64,000 bases of DNA from JAHFPN01 sp963765745. Its GTDB lineage: Bacteria > Pseudomonadota > Alphaproteobacteria > Rhizobiales > Xanthobacteraceae. The stretch is from contig CAVXXM010000004.1 in assembly GCA_963765745.1 (NCBI GenBank), forward strand, positions 124,001 to 188,000. The letters run 5' to 3'. Below are positions 50,584 to 59,929 of this stretch, piece by piece. Below the pieces are notes generated by a model. It was not told the origin of the DNA. It saw only the letters and a program-made list of their open reading frames with translations, and ran no database searches. The position numbers and the translations under genes were made by a program. Within the stretch, counting starts at the first letter, position 1; each line of letters opens with the position of its first letter.

Positions 50584-53259
50584 TCAGGCGGTGCTCGAGG
50601 TCGTCTTGCCGAGCGCGGCCTGCGCCGCGGCCAGCCGCGCGATCGGCACGCGAAACGGCGAGCACGACACGTAGTCGAGACCCGCTTCCGTGCAGAAGGC
50701 GACCGAGGCCGGATCGCCGCCGTGCTCGCCGCAAATGCCGACTTTCAAATCGTTGCGTACGCTCCGCCCGCGCTCGACGCCGATCTTGATCAGCTCGCCG
50801 ACGCCCTCGCGGTCGATGGTGACGAACGGATCGGCCGGGAGGATTCCCTTGGCCATGTAGGCGGTGAGAAAGCTCGCCGCGTCGTCGCGCGAGATGCCGA
50901 AAACGGTTTGCGTCAGATCGTTGGTGCCGAACGAGAAGAACTCGGCGGTCTCGGCGATCTCGGCCGCGCGCAGGCAAGCGCGCGGCAGCTCGATCATGGT
51001 GCCGGTCTGGTAGGCGATCTTGATGCCGGTCTCGGCCGCGACGGCTTCGGCCATGGCGTCGATCCGCGCCTTCACCAGATCGAACTCGGCCTTGGTCGCG
51101 ATCAGCGGCACCATCACTTCGGGCACCACCGGCGTGCCGGTGCTTTTCGCCGCCGCCACTGCCGCTTCGAAAATAGCGCGCGCCTGCATCTCGGCGATCT
51201 CCGGAAAGGCGATGGCGATCCGGCAGCCGCGGAAGCCGAGCATGGGGTTGAACTCCTCGAGCTCGGCCGCGCGCCGCTCGAGCTTCTTCGGGTCGGCGCC
51301 CATGCTTTTCGCGACCTCCGCGATCTCCGCCGGCGTGTGCGGCAGGAATTCGTGCAGCGGCGGGTCGAGCAGCCGGATCGTGACCGGCAGGCCTTTCATG
51401 ATCTCGAAGATGGCGACGAAATCGGCGCGCTGCATTGGGAGCAGCTTGGCCAGCGCCTTGCGGCGGCCCGCCTCGTCGTCGGCCAGGATCATTTCGCGCA
51501 CGGCCAGAATGCGGTCCGCGTCGAAGAACATGTGCTCGGTGCGGCAGAGCCCGATGCCCTCGGCGCCGAAGTTGCGCGCGAGGCGAGCGTCGGCGGGCGT
51601 ATCGGCATTGGCGCGCACGCCGAGCCGGCGCACTCCGTCGGCCCAGAGCATGATCGTGGCGAACTCGCCGGTGAGCTCCGGCTGCACCATGGCGACGCGC
51701 CCGAGCAGCACCTGGCCGCTCGATCCATCGACGGTGATGATGTCGCCGGCCTTCAGCGTGTGCGCCCCCGCGCTCATGGTCTTGGCCGCGTAGTCGATGC
51801 GCAGCGCGCCTGTGCCGGAGACGCAGGGCTTGCCCATGCCGCGCGCCACCACGGCCGCATGCGAGGTCATGCCGCCGCGGGTGGTGAGAATTCCCTCCGC
51901 CGCGTGCATGCCGTGGATGTCTTCGGGCGAGGTTTCGACGCGAACGAGAATGACCTTGCGGCCCGCGGCTTTCAGCGTTTCGGCCTCGTCGGCGGAGAAG
52001 GTGATCTCGCCCGAGGCCGCGCCCGGCGAAGCTGGGAGACCCGTGGCGATGATCGTGCGCGGCGCTTTGGCGTCGATCGTCGGATGCAGCAGCTGGTCGA
52101 GCGCGGCCGGATCGACGCGGGTGATCGCCTCGTCGCGCGTGATCAGGCCCTCGTTGGCCATTTCGACGGCGATCCTGAGCGCGGCCTTGGCCGTGCGCTT
52201 TCCGCCCCGCGTCTGCAGCATATAGAGCTTGCCGCGCTCGACGGTGAATTCCATGTCCTGCATGTCGCGATAGTGCCGCTCGAGTTTCTCGGCGACGGCG
52301 GCGAACTCGCGGAACACTTTGGGCATCGCCGCTTCCATCGACGGCTTGTCGGAATGCGCGGCGATACGCGCGGCTTCGGTCAGGTTCTGCGGCGTGCGGA
52401 TGCCGGCGACCACGTCCTCGCCCTGCGCATTGATGAGGAACTCGCCATAGAGCTGCTTGATGCCGTTCGACGGATTGCGCGTGAAGGCGACGCCGGTCGC
52501 CGAGTCCTCGCCCAGATTGCCGAACACCATGGCCTGCACGTTCACCGCCGTGCCCCAGGATTCCGGGATGCCATGCAGGCGGCGATAGGTCGCCGCGCGC
52601 TGGTTCATCCAGGAGCCGAACACGGCGCCGATCGCGCCCCACAATTGCTGCTTGGGATCCTGCGGGAACGGCTTGCCGGACTCCGCGGCCACGAGTTTCT
52701 TGTAGCGGTCCACCACCGCGATCCAGTTCTCGGCGGAAAGATCGGTGTCGAGCGAGTGATCCTTCTCGTCCTTGAAGCCCTCCAGAATCTCCTCGAACGC
52801 GTGGTGGTCGAGATCGAGCACCACGGTCGAATACATCTGGATGAATCGCCGATACGAGTCGTAGGCGAAGCGCCGGTCGCCGGAGCCCGCGGCCAGCGCC
52901 TCGACCGTCTGATCGTTGAGGCCGAGGTTCAGCACCGTGTCCATCATGCCGGGCATCGACGCCCGCCCGCCCGAGCGCACGGAAACGAGGAGGGGATTCT
53001 CCGCATCACCGAATTCGCGGCCCGCATTGCTGCCGACTTCGGCAAGCGCCGCTTCGACCTCGCGCTCCAAATCGGCCGGGTAGCTCCGCTGGTTCGCGTA
53101 ATAGTGGGTGCAGACTTCGGTCGTGATGGTGAAACCCGGCGGCACCGGCAGGCCGAGATTGGCCATCTCGGCAAGATTGGCGCCCTTGCCGCCCAGCAAG
53201 TCGCGCATGGCAGCCGTGCCTTCGGCCTTGCCGCCGCCGAAGGTGTAGACCCATTTCAT
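50584..53259 (-). CDS. ppdK: pyruvate, phosphate dikinase
   Basis: An 891-residue enzyme interconverting pyruvate, ATP and phosphate with phosphoenolpyruvate, AMP and pyrophosphate. The N-terminal ATP-grasp region begins YTFGGGKAEG and includes LLGGKGANLAEMANLGLPVPPGFTI. The phosphohistidine domain has GGMTSHAAVVARGMGKPCVSG with the catalytic His. The C-terminal TIM barrel has GLCRTEHMFFD, FSFGTNDLTQ and ICGEHGGDP with the catalytic Cys. Start ATG 53259 discards an unsupported extension. It is intact over 2.7 kb, in contrast to nearby glyS. Confidence 0.97.
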   Translation of the reverse strand: MKWVYTFGGGKAEGTAAMRDLLGGKGANLAEMANLGLPVPPGFTITTEVCTHYYANQRSYPADLEREVEAALAEVGSNAGREFGDAENPLLVSVRSGGRASMPGMMDTVLNLGLNDQTVEALAAGSGDRRFAYDSYRRFIQMYSTVVLDLDHHAFEEILEGFKDEKDHSLDTDLSAENWIAVVDRYKKLVAAESGKPFPQDPKQQLWGAIGAVFGSWMNQRAATYRRLHGIPESWGTAVNVQAMVFGNLGEDSATGVAFTRNPSNGIKQLYGEFLINAQGEDVVAGIRTPQNLTEAARIAAHSDKPSMEAAMPKVFREFAAVAEKLERHYRDMQDMEFTVERGKLYMLQTRGGKRTAKAALRIAVEMANEGLITRDEAITRVDPAALDQLLHPTIDAKAPRTIIATGLPASPGAASGEITFSADEAETLKAAGRKVILVRVETSPEDIHGMHAAEGILTTRGGMTSHAAVVARGMGKPCVSGTGALRIDYAAKTMSAGAHTLKAGDIITVDGSSGQVLLGRVAMVQPELTGEFATIMLWADGVRRLGVRANADTPADARLARNFGAEGIGLCRTEHMFFDADRILAVREMILADDEAGRRKALAKLLPMQRADFVAIFEIMKGLPVTIRLLDPPLHEFLPHTPAEIAEVAKSMGADPKKLERRAAELEEFNPMLGFRGCRIAIAFPEIAEMQARAIFEAAVAAAKSTGTPVVPEVMVPLIATKAEFDLVKARIDAMAEAVAAETGIKIAYQTGTMIELPRACLRAAEIAETAEFFSFGTNDLTQTVFGISRDDAASFLTAYMAKGILPADPFVTIDREGVGELIKIGVERGRSVRNDLKVGICGEHGGDPASVAFCTEAGLDYVSCSPFRVPIARLAAAQAALGKTTSSTA

Positions 53260-53441
53260 GCCCGGGCTCCCGTGCGTGCCGGCCCCACGCGGACGCGGTT
53301 GCAAGGGCTGCTTAGCCGCTGCGCTTCGGCGCTGCAACGGCGCTTGCCGCGTTGCACACCGATGCCATGGCGAAGCGCCGCGACTAGGACCATGCTTGAT
53401 GCGCCTCCCGTGGAGGGGGCGCCACGCAAGGGGGATAGTCC

Positions 53442-53612
53442 ATGAACCTCAGTGCACCGACGCAAGTCGTATTCTGGATTTCGCTGATTCTGGTGATTCT
53501 GGCCCTGATCGGATTTTTCTGGGTCGTGCCGTACGTGACCGCCTACGCGTTCTGGCTCGCCGTCGCGAGCTGGGTCGTGCTCGCGGTCGGCTGCATGATG
53601 AAGGGCGCCTGA
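53442..53612 (+). CDS. 56-residue membrane protein (tandem copy A)
   Basis: A small protein opening MNLSAPTQVVFWISLILVILALIG, then a second helix TAYAFWLAVASWVVLAVG and the end CMMKGA. It has two transmembrane helices. A near-copy follows at 53763 with the same LSAPTQVVF start and GCMMKG end, so the pair arose by tandem duplication. AAGGGGG precedes ATG 53442. The family is unknown; similar short proteins occur in related genomes, to my recollection. Confidence 0.78.
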   Translation: MNLSAPTQVVFWISLILVILALIGFFWVVPYVTAYAFWLAVASWVVLAVGCMMKGA

Positions 53613-53762
53613 CCTGCCAAAATCGTGACGCGGGCGGTGGCGAGCCGCCCGCGGCGCTTTCCACAACTTCCGATGTGCCCCGCTTGCTCGATGGTAGGCG
53701 AGGGCGAATCCATGGATGATCGCGCGTTCCTCCCGGCTGGGGGGAACTACAGGGGGAAAACC

Positions 53763-53935
53763 ATGAAACTCAGCGCACCGACGCAGGTCGTCTTCATCAT
53801 CTCGCTGATCCTGGTCGTTTTGGCCTTGATCGGCCATTTCGTGACCACGATCCCGCTCGTGACGCAGTACAGTTCTGGCTCGCCATCGCGGGCTACGTCG
53901 TGCTCGCGGCCGGATGCATGATGAAAGGCGTCTGA
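53763..53935 (+). CDS. 56-residue membrane protein (tandem copy B); one frameshift
   Basis: Copy B starts MKLSAPTQVVFIISLILVVLALIG and, after about 53870, continues in the next frame as FWLAIAGYVVLAAGCMMKGV. A missing base near CAGTACAGTTCTGG explains the break. In the uncorrected frame it would end after an unrelated tail. It is about 70% alike copy A by eye. AGGGGG precedes ATG 53763. The deletion could be a sequence error or early decay of a redundant copy. Confidence 0.68.
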
Positions 53936-53983
53936 CGCGGCCGGAATTCGAATGAGCGGGCGCACGCGCGTGCGCCCGTTTCG

Positions 53984-54915
53984 CTAAGTGGGCGCGAAGC
54001 GTCCGGAGGGCGAACTCTTCGGTCGGCTGATACAGCAATGGATTGAAGATGCCGCTTTCGATGGCGGCAAGCATTTCCGCGCAGGCGAAGAGTTGCGTGA
54101 CGCGGCCCGAGGGTGTGTCGATCTCTTCGGCAAAGGCGGCGCGTAGACGTTCGGCAAGCTCCGGACTCGCGCACGAAAAGGCAATCAGGCGGGCGGCGTC
54201 ATAGCCGCGCGGCGCGGCGCCCCACGATTTCCCAATCGAGCAAAGTCAGTTTTGGGGCCGTCAGGTTGCTCCATTGCAGGTCGCCGTGCGCGGTGCGCCA
54301 TTCTTCGGTCCGGACCGGCGCATTCAACTTGAATCGTTCGGCAAGCAGGCGGCTCACCCATTTCGGATCGAATTTCTGGCGTGGCGTCGGCAATCGCCCG
54401 ATCGAGCGGAGCGAAGCCTTGAGGTCGCCGATCCACGCGTCACTGATGGACTCCATTTTCTGGAAAATCGTTTGGCGTTGGCGCCAGGGCGCCGGAAGGC
54501 GCCAGCGTCATCAGCGCCGCCCGCCACCGGGTGCCTCCCGTGCTCCAGTCCGCGATTTTCAGGATCGAGGGTTTGGGTACGTCACGAATGCCGCGGCGAT
54601 TCCTCGCCGCGCGCAACCATTCTGCGACCGCGCCGGTGATGCCGGTGACTTTCAGCCAGCACAGACTGCCATCTGCTGCCGCACGGTCGCGCCGCAAGAC
54701 TTGCCCTGATAACCGCGCTTGGGCTGGTCTGCGAGCGTCAGCTCCAGGCGGCTACAGGCCTCGGCCATCGCGTCGTCGAGGCCGTCGGTGACGTAGCCGT
54801 GGCTCGGGGAAACCGTCGCCGGCAGCCAGTGGCCGTGACCGGCCAACCGCTTCGCCTGCCAACGTGCGCGCAATCGCCCTCGCTGGGAGGCGGCGCGGCG
54901 ATTCCACTCACGCAA
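53984..54915 (-). pseudogene. decayed aminoglycoside phosphotransferase-like (APH) gene
   Basis: Pieces of one protein occur in three frames on the minus strand. An N-terminal part near 54697-54915 precedes a segment with ILKIADWSTGGTRWRAAL, then RTAHGDLQWSNLTAPKLTLLDWEIVGRR (the kinase-like HGD-x2-x-N and LLDWE metal/catalytic motifs), then ELAERLRAAFAEEIDTPSGR and ESGIFNPLLYQPTEEFALR. Frame changes fall near 54690, 54450 and 54215. Three or more breaks in about 930 bases is more than elsewhere except glyS, so true decay is possible. The natural substrate is unknown. Confidence 0.62.
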
Positions 54916-54932
54916 TGTAACTGAAAGTCGGC

Positions 54933-57078
54933 TCAGCCCTCGATACGCGAAAAATCGGCGACGGTGCGGGTGGCGGCGCGGATGCGGTCGAGCAGCTTGA
55001 GGCGATTTTCGCGCAGCCCCTTGTCCTCGGCATTGACCGTCACCTTATCAAAGAACGCGTCGACCGGCGCGCGCAGTTTGGCGATGGCTGACATCGCGCG
55101 GCGAAATCCTCGCGCTTTATGGCGGTATCCACTTCCTTCTCGACCTTGGAAATGGCCGCGGCGAGGGCCTTTTCCTCGGGCGCCTGCAGGAGCTTGGGGT
55201 CCGGCTCGCCGGCATAGCTGCGCTTGTCCTTCTTCTCCTCGTCGCGAAGGATATTCGCCGCGCGGCGATAGCCGACGAGGAGATTCTTGCCGTCGTCGGT
55301 GTCGAGGAATTTTCCGAGCGCTTCGACGCGGCGGACGATGAGCAGGAGAGGGTCGTCCTGGCCTCGAGTAGACGCGAACACCGCATCCACGAGATCGTGG
55401 CGGGCGCCTTGCTTCGCGCAGATGGACTTTCAGATCGGTCGGCTGAAGAAATGAGAGAAGGTCAACTGCTATCTTTGTGCGCGTCAGCCTGCGATTACTC
55501 GTTGTCCATGCCATATGCAAAATTTGCTCGGACGACGAATTGCCAGCTTGTCGATACTCGATAAGCTTGCATCGCTCGAGGCATTAACCAATTCGAAGCT
55601 GTTGACTCAAGATGAGTTCGAATTATTCCCAGCGCCGCTCTCCGTAGCGCATAGGGGTCCTTCGACCCCGTCGGCTTCTCGTCGATGGCCCAGAAGCCGA
55701 CGAGCGTGTCGATCTTGTCCGCCAGCGCGACCGCGATGGAAACAGGGGAGGTCGGCACGCGGTCGTTCGGCCCCTGCGGCTTGTAGTGTTCCTCGATCGC
55801 CGCTGCGACTTCGGGATCGATGCCTTCGGCGAGCGCGTAGTATTTCCCCATCAGCCCTGCAGCTCGGGGAACTCGCCGACCATGTCGGTGACGAGATCGG
55901 CCTTGGCGAGCCGCGCCGCCAGCTCGGCCTTTTTCGGATCGGCCTTGACGATGGGCGCGAGCTCCTTCGCCAGCGCCGCGATGCGCTCGACGCGCTCGGC
56001 CTGCGTGCCGAGCTTCTCGTGGAACACGATTTCCTTGAGCTTCGGCAGCCGCTCTTCGAGCTTCTTCTTGCGGTCCTGCTCCCAGAAGAATTTCGCGTCC
56101 GCCAGCCGCGCGCGGATCACGCGCGCATTGCCGGCCTTGATCGCCTCGCCGCCGTCGGTGGCTTCCTGGTTCGCCACCGTGATGAACTTGTTGGCGAGTT
56201 TCCCCGTCTTCGGATCGCGCAGCACGAAGCACTTCTGATTGTTGCGGATCGTGGCGCGGATCACTTCCGGCGGAATGCCGAGAAAAGCCGCGTCGAAACT
56301 GCCGATCAACACGACCGGCCATTCCACCAGCCCGGCGACTTCTTCGAGCAAGCCTTCGTCCTCGACCAGCTCCAGTCCCTGCGCCAGCGCCAGGTCCTTG
56401 GCGTCGGCGAGGATGTCGGCCTTGCGCCGGTCCGGATCGGGCACGACCTTGGCCGCGTGCAGCTTGGTCAGATAATCCTCAAGCCGCTTCACCTTGATCG
56501 GGCCGGGCGCGTGCACGCGGTGGCCGTGAGTGATGTCGCCCGCCGCGATGCCGTCGATCGCGAACTTGACGATCTCCGGCTCCTCGGTCTCCGGCCCGAA
56601 GGTGCAGAGGATCGAGTGCAGCGGCCGCACCCAGGTGAGCGCGCGCGCACCCCAGCGCATCGACTTCGGCCACGGAAACGCGCGCACCACTTCCGGAATG
56701 ATCTCCGCGATCACCTCGGCAGCCGGCCGGCCCTTCCGCTCGATGACGGCTAGATAAAAGTCGCCCTTCTTGTCGGGCTGCACCTTGGCCTCATTGATCG
56801 ATTTCAGCCCGGCGCTCTTGAGAAATCCTTGCACCGCCGCGTCGGGCGCGCCGACGCGCGGGCCTTTCTTCTCCTCGCGCCGGTCCGGCTGCTTGGCCGG
56901 CAGTCCGTGCACCGCGAGCGCGATGCGCCGCGGCGTGGCGAACGCCTTGGCGCCGTCATAGGTGAGGCCCGGCGTCCACCAGCTTGTCGGTGACGAGCTT
57001 CTTCAAATTCTCCATCGCCCCGCGCTGCATCCGCGCCGGGATTTCCTCGGAGAACAGTTCGAGCAGAAGGTCGGGCAT
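54933..57078 (-). CDS. glyS: glycine-tRNA ligase beta subunit; about five frameshifts
   Basis: GlyS binds tRNA-Gly and pairs with GlyQ to charge it. The start is MPDLLLELFSEEIPARMQRGA, overlapping nothing and 3 bp after glyQ. Recognisable segments are TPRRIALAVHGLP, WGARALTWVRPLHSILC, FLGIPPEVIRATIRNNQKCF, MGKYYALAEGIDPEVAAAIEEHY, LADKIDTLVGFWAIDEKPTG, GKFLDTDDGKNLLVGYRRAANIL and LRAPVDAFFDKVTVNAEDKG. Frame changes are near 56974 (extra G), 55855 (missing C), 55500-55620, 55413 (extra G) and 55098 (missing G). Since the enzyme is essential, error is likelier than decay. Around 55500-55620 the sequence is AT-richer than the rest. Confidence 0.9.
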
Positions 57079-57081
57079 GGC

Positions 57082-57999
57082 TCAGGCGCCGCCGCCCTCG
57101 GTCTTCAGCCACGCCGCGCCGCAGGCTTTGGCCAGCTCGCGCACGCGCAGGATAAAGCTCTGCCGCTCGGTGACCGAGATCACCCCGCGCGCATCGAGCA
57201 GGTTGAACGCGTGGCTCGCCTTGATGCACTGGTCATAGGCCGGCAGCGCCAGCTCGTGCCGCTTGCCCTTGTCGCCGGCCGCGAGCAGCCGCTTGCACTC
57301 GTCCTCGGCGTCCTTGAAGTGGCGAAACAGCATCTCGGTGTCGGCGAATTCGAAATTGTAGCGCGAATATTCCTGCTCGGCCTGCTTGAACACGTCGCCG
57401 TAGGTGACCTTGTCCTTGCCCTCGCGGCCGTTGAAGTTGAGATCGAACACGTTCTCGACGCCCTGCACATACATCGCGAGCCGCTCGAGACCGTAGGTCA
57501 GCTCGCCCGAGACCGGCGCGCATTCGAAGCCGGCGACCTGCTGGAAATAGGTGAACTGCGAAACTTCCATCCCGTCGCACCAGCATTCCCAGCCCAGCCC
57601 CGAGGCGCCGAGCGTCGGGCTCTCCCAGTCGTCCTCGACGAAGCGGATGTCGTGCAGCTTCTGGTCGATGCCGATTTTCGCGAGCGAGCGCAGATAAAGT
57701 TCCTGGATGTCGTCGGGCGACGGCTTCAGGATCGCCTGGAACTGGTAATAGTGCTGCAGCCGGTTCGGGTTCTCGCCATAGCGGCCGTCCTTCGGCCGCC
57801 GCGAGGGCTGCACGTAAGCGGCCTTCCACGGCTTCGGCCCGAGCGCGCGTAGCGTCGTCGCCGGGTGGAAGGTGCCGGCGCCCATTTCCATGTCGTAGGG
57901 CTGCAGGATCACGCAGCCCTGCTCGGCCCAGAAAGTCTGCAGCGCAAGGATCAGGCCCTGGAACGAGCGTTTCGGGGAAAGTGTGGGCGAATCGGTCAT
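57082..57999 (-). CDS. glyQ: glycine-tRNA ligase alpha subunit
   Basis: A 305-residue class II synthetase catalytic subunit, near its usual length. Signatures are FQGLILALQTFWAEQGCVILQPYDMEMGAGT, PSRRPKDGRYGENPNRLQHYYQFQ (motif 2) and SGELTYGLERLAMYVQG (motif 3). It forms the alpha2beta2 enzyme with GlyS. It is intact and precedes glyS by three bases on the same strand, so the two are one operon. Confidence 0.97.
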   Translation of the reverse strand: MTDSPTLSPKRSFQGLILALQTFWAEQGCVILQPYDMEMGAGTFHPATTLRALGPKPWKAAYVQPSRRPKDGRYGENPNRLQHYYQFQAILKPSPDDIQELYLRSLAKIGIDQKLHDIRFVEDDWESPTLGASGLGWECWCDGMEVSQFTYFQQVAGFECAPVSGELTYGLERLAMYVQGVENVFDLNFNGREGKDKVTYGDVFKQAEQEYSRYNFEFADTEMLFRHFKDAEDECKRLLAAGDKGKRHELALPAYDQCIKASHAFNLLDARGVISVTERQSFILRVRELAKACGAAWLKTEGGGA

Positions 58000-58065
58000 G
58001 GCGCGCCGCGTTGTGAAAGCGGCGCGACCCTAGGGGCGGCCCTATGCGAAATCAAGGAACGCGCG

Positions 58066-58263
58066 TTACGCGCGCGGCGGCCGGTAGTCGCCGGTCGCGG
58101 GATCGCGCTCGAGCTTGGGCAGCGAATTGGGCTTCGTCGCCTCGAGTTCCTTCTCGCGCGCGGCTTCCATCTCGGCCTTTTTGGCGTCGAGCACGAATTT
58201 CTTCAGCAGCGCCGCGGCGCCGACGGCGCCGAGCATCCAGATCAAAGCAGGGGGCACGGGCAT
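58066..58263 (-). CDS. hypothetical small membrane protein
   Basis: A 65-residue protein with an N-terminal hydrophobic helix (ALIWMLGAVGAAALLKKFVL) and a charged tail with KKAEMEAAREKELEATKP, likely helical, then RDPATGDYRPPRA. It lies between glyQ and the S49 peptidase gene on the same strand, and its start overlaps no neighbour. The family is not recognised; its size and layout suggest a membrane-anchored coiled-coil adaptor. Confidence 0.78.
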   Translation of the reverse strand: MPVPPALIWMLGAVGAAALLKKFVLDAKKAEMEAAREKELEATKPNSLPKLERDPATGDYRPPRA

Positions 58264-58272
58264 GGCGCGCTC

Positions 58273-59148
58273 CTAGAGCCCGTAGCGCGACCAGAGCGCA
58301 CGAGCTTCGATCGCGGAAACGAGGCTACCGGCCCAATCGCCGGGCAGCGCACGTCTCCATTGCTCCGGCCTGAGCGCCACGCGAACAGGCCGCGCGGCGG
58401 GGTGATCAGCGGCATCAGCACCTTCTTGCCGAAGCGCTCGCGCAACACCGTACGCAGGTCGCCGACCTCGTCGGCGAGCCCGAGCTTGATCGCCTGGCCG
58501 CCGACCCAGAACTCGCCTGTGAACAGCGTCTTGTCGGCGCCCTTCAAGCGCTTGCCGCGGCTCTGCTTCACCAGGTCGATGAAGCCCGTATGGATTTCCT
58601 TCTGCAGCGCCTCGATCCGTTTCACGTCCTCGGGCCGCTCGGGCTTGAACGGATCGAGCATCACCTTGCGCTCGCCGGCGGTATGCACGCGCCGCTCGAT
58701 GCCGTATTTCTGGATCAGCTTGTCGAAGCCGAAGCCCGCAGCCACCACGCCGATCGAGCCGACGATCGAATTCGGATCGACCACGATCTCGTCGGCTGCG
58801 CACGCGATCATGTAGCCGCCGGAAGCCGCCACGTCCTCGACGAAGGCGATCACCGGCCGCTTGTGCTCGGCCGCGAGCGAACGGATGCGCTTGTAGATGA
58901 GATGCGATTGCGCCGCCGAGCCGCCCGGCGAATTGATCACGATGGCCACCGCCTTGGCATGGCGCACCTTGAACGCGCGCTCCAGCATCGCGCGCCGAGC
59001 CCGCGAGCGTCATGCCGGGCCTGAGCGGCGTCGAAAAGCCGATCGTGCCGGAAAGCCGCACAACGGGAACGACCGGCGTGCGTTCGCGCCAGCGCTTGGG
59101 CAGCAGGCGGCGCAACGAGCTGAGAAATGAACGGGCCATAACCATCAC
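58273..59148 (-). CDS. S49-family signal peptide peptidase (SppA/SohB-like); two frameshifts
   Basis: A single-domain S49 serine protease of about 290 residues. The fold has VVPVVRLSGTIGF, MLERAFKVRHAKAVAIVINSPGG, the catalytic Ser in VAASGGYMIACAADEIVVDP, and TAGERKVMLDPFKP with the probable catalytic Lys. The central part is in a different frame from both ends: an extra G near 58990 (SARMLERAFK is then restored) and a missing C near 58373 (giving RPEQWRRALPGDW to the end). Start is GTG 59148, ATG 59145 or ATG 59139. It cleaves leftover signal peptides or membrane proteins. Confidence 0.88.
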   Translation of the reverse strand: MMVMARSFLSSLRRLLPKRWRERTPVVPVVRLSGTIGFSTPLRPGMTLAGSARDAGARVQGAPCQGGGHRDQFAGRLGGAIASHLQAHPFARGRAQAAGDRLRRGRGGFRRLHDRVRSRRDRGRSEFDRRLDRRGGCGLRLRQADPEIRHRAARAYRRRAQGDARSVQARAARGRETDRGAAEGNPYGLHRPGEAEPRQALEGRRQDAVHRRVLGRRPGDQARARRRGRRPAYGVARALRQEGADAADHPAARPVRVALRPEQWRRALPGDWAGSLVSAIEARALWSRYGL

Positions 59149-59170
59149 ATAGGGCGCGCCGGGTGCGCGC

Positions 59171-59929
59171 TCAAGCCGGGTCGAGCGGGGCCCCGCCGCG
59201 CAGCACCGCCTCAGCCTCCGTAAGCATGAAGCCGGGCCGGATTATGGGCGGCGTGCGGCGGCCCTTCTTGGCGCGCACGATCAGGCGGATCGCGGGCTTG
59301 TCCGGCCGCGGATGGACCGGGATCAATTCTACGGCACCGAAGCGGCGGTCGAGTGCCGCGAGGATCGCGGCCATCGCCTCGGGCCGGTGGATCAGCACGA
59401 AAGTCCCGCCCGCCTTGAGCAACCTGTCGGCCGCGCGCACCCAGATTTCCAGTGTCGAATCCGCCGCCGCGTGTGCGCGCCGGCGTGCGCTATCGGGCGA
59501 GGCGCGCCGCCGCGCCGGGTCGTTGAACGGCGGATTGGCGAGCACCAGATCGGCGCTCGACGCCTTCGGATGATGCGGCCCGCCGCGGCGCGCGAGTAAA
59601 TCCACATCGGCGGCGACGATCGCCGTGCGCGCCGTAAATCCGTTCTTTACGCTGTTGGCGCGCGCGAGCCCGGCCAGCCGCTTGTCGATCTCGACCAGCG
59701 TCACGCGCTCCGCCACGTCGCGCGCAAGCAACGCCAGCCCCGCGGTGCCGATCCCGGCGCCGAGATCGATCGCATGTTTCGCCGAGGGACAAGCCGCCGC
59801 GAGCAGGATCGCGTCGTGGCCGGCCCGGTGTCCGCGCGCGGGCTGCAGCAGCTTCAGGCGACCGCCCAGCACCGCGTCGTCGGTGACGTCGCCCAGGCTC
59901 TCGCCCGGATCAGCGCGGCGGGAGCGCAT
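59171..59929 (-). CDS. tRNA1(Val) adenine-N6-methyltransferase-like protein
   Basis: A Class I SAM-dependent methyltransferase of about 252 residues. It has the AIDLGAGIGTAGLALLARD SAM-binding loop, VTLVEIDKRLAGLAR (motif II) and VLANPPFNDP (the NPPF catalytic motif of N6-adenine methyltransferases). LLKAGGTFVLIHRPEAM follows. It resembles TrmN6/YfiC, which modifies A37 of tRNA-Val. Starts ATG 59929 and ATG 59944 are both possible. It overlaps the upstream DUF2007 gene. Confidence 0.87.
   Translation of the reverse strand: MRSRRADPGESLGDVTDDAVLGGRLKLLQPARGHRAGHDAILLAAACPSAKHAIDLGAGIGTAGLALLARDVAERVTLVEIDKRLAGLARANSVKNGFTARTAIVAADVDLLARRGGPHHPKASSADLVLANPPFNDPARRRASPDSARRRAHAAADSTLEIWVRAADRLLKAGGTFVLIHRPEAMAAILAALDRRFGAVELIPVHPRPDKPAIRLIVRAKKGRRTPPIIRPGFMLTEAEAVLRGGAPLDPA

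Noticed and set aside
50722..53445. Plus-strand open frame of about 900 codons opposite ppdK
   Set aside because: It is antisense to an intact, clearly recognised ppdK, is rich in Arg/His/Gly and has no domain; high GC makes such shadows common.
53256..54074. Minus-strand 272-codon frame across the two small membrane protein genes
   Set aside because: Its first part is the end of the phosphotransferase remnant; the rest is antisense to the two paralogous small genes.
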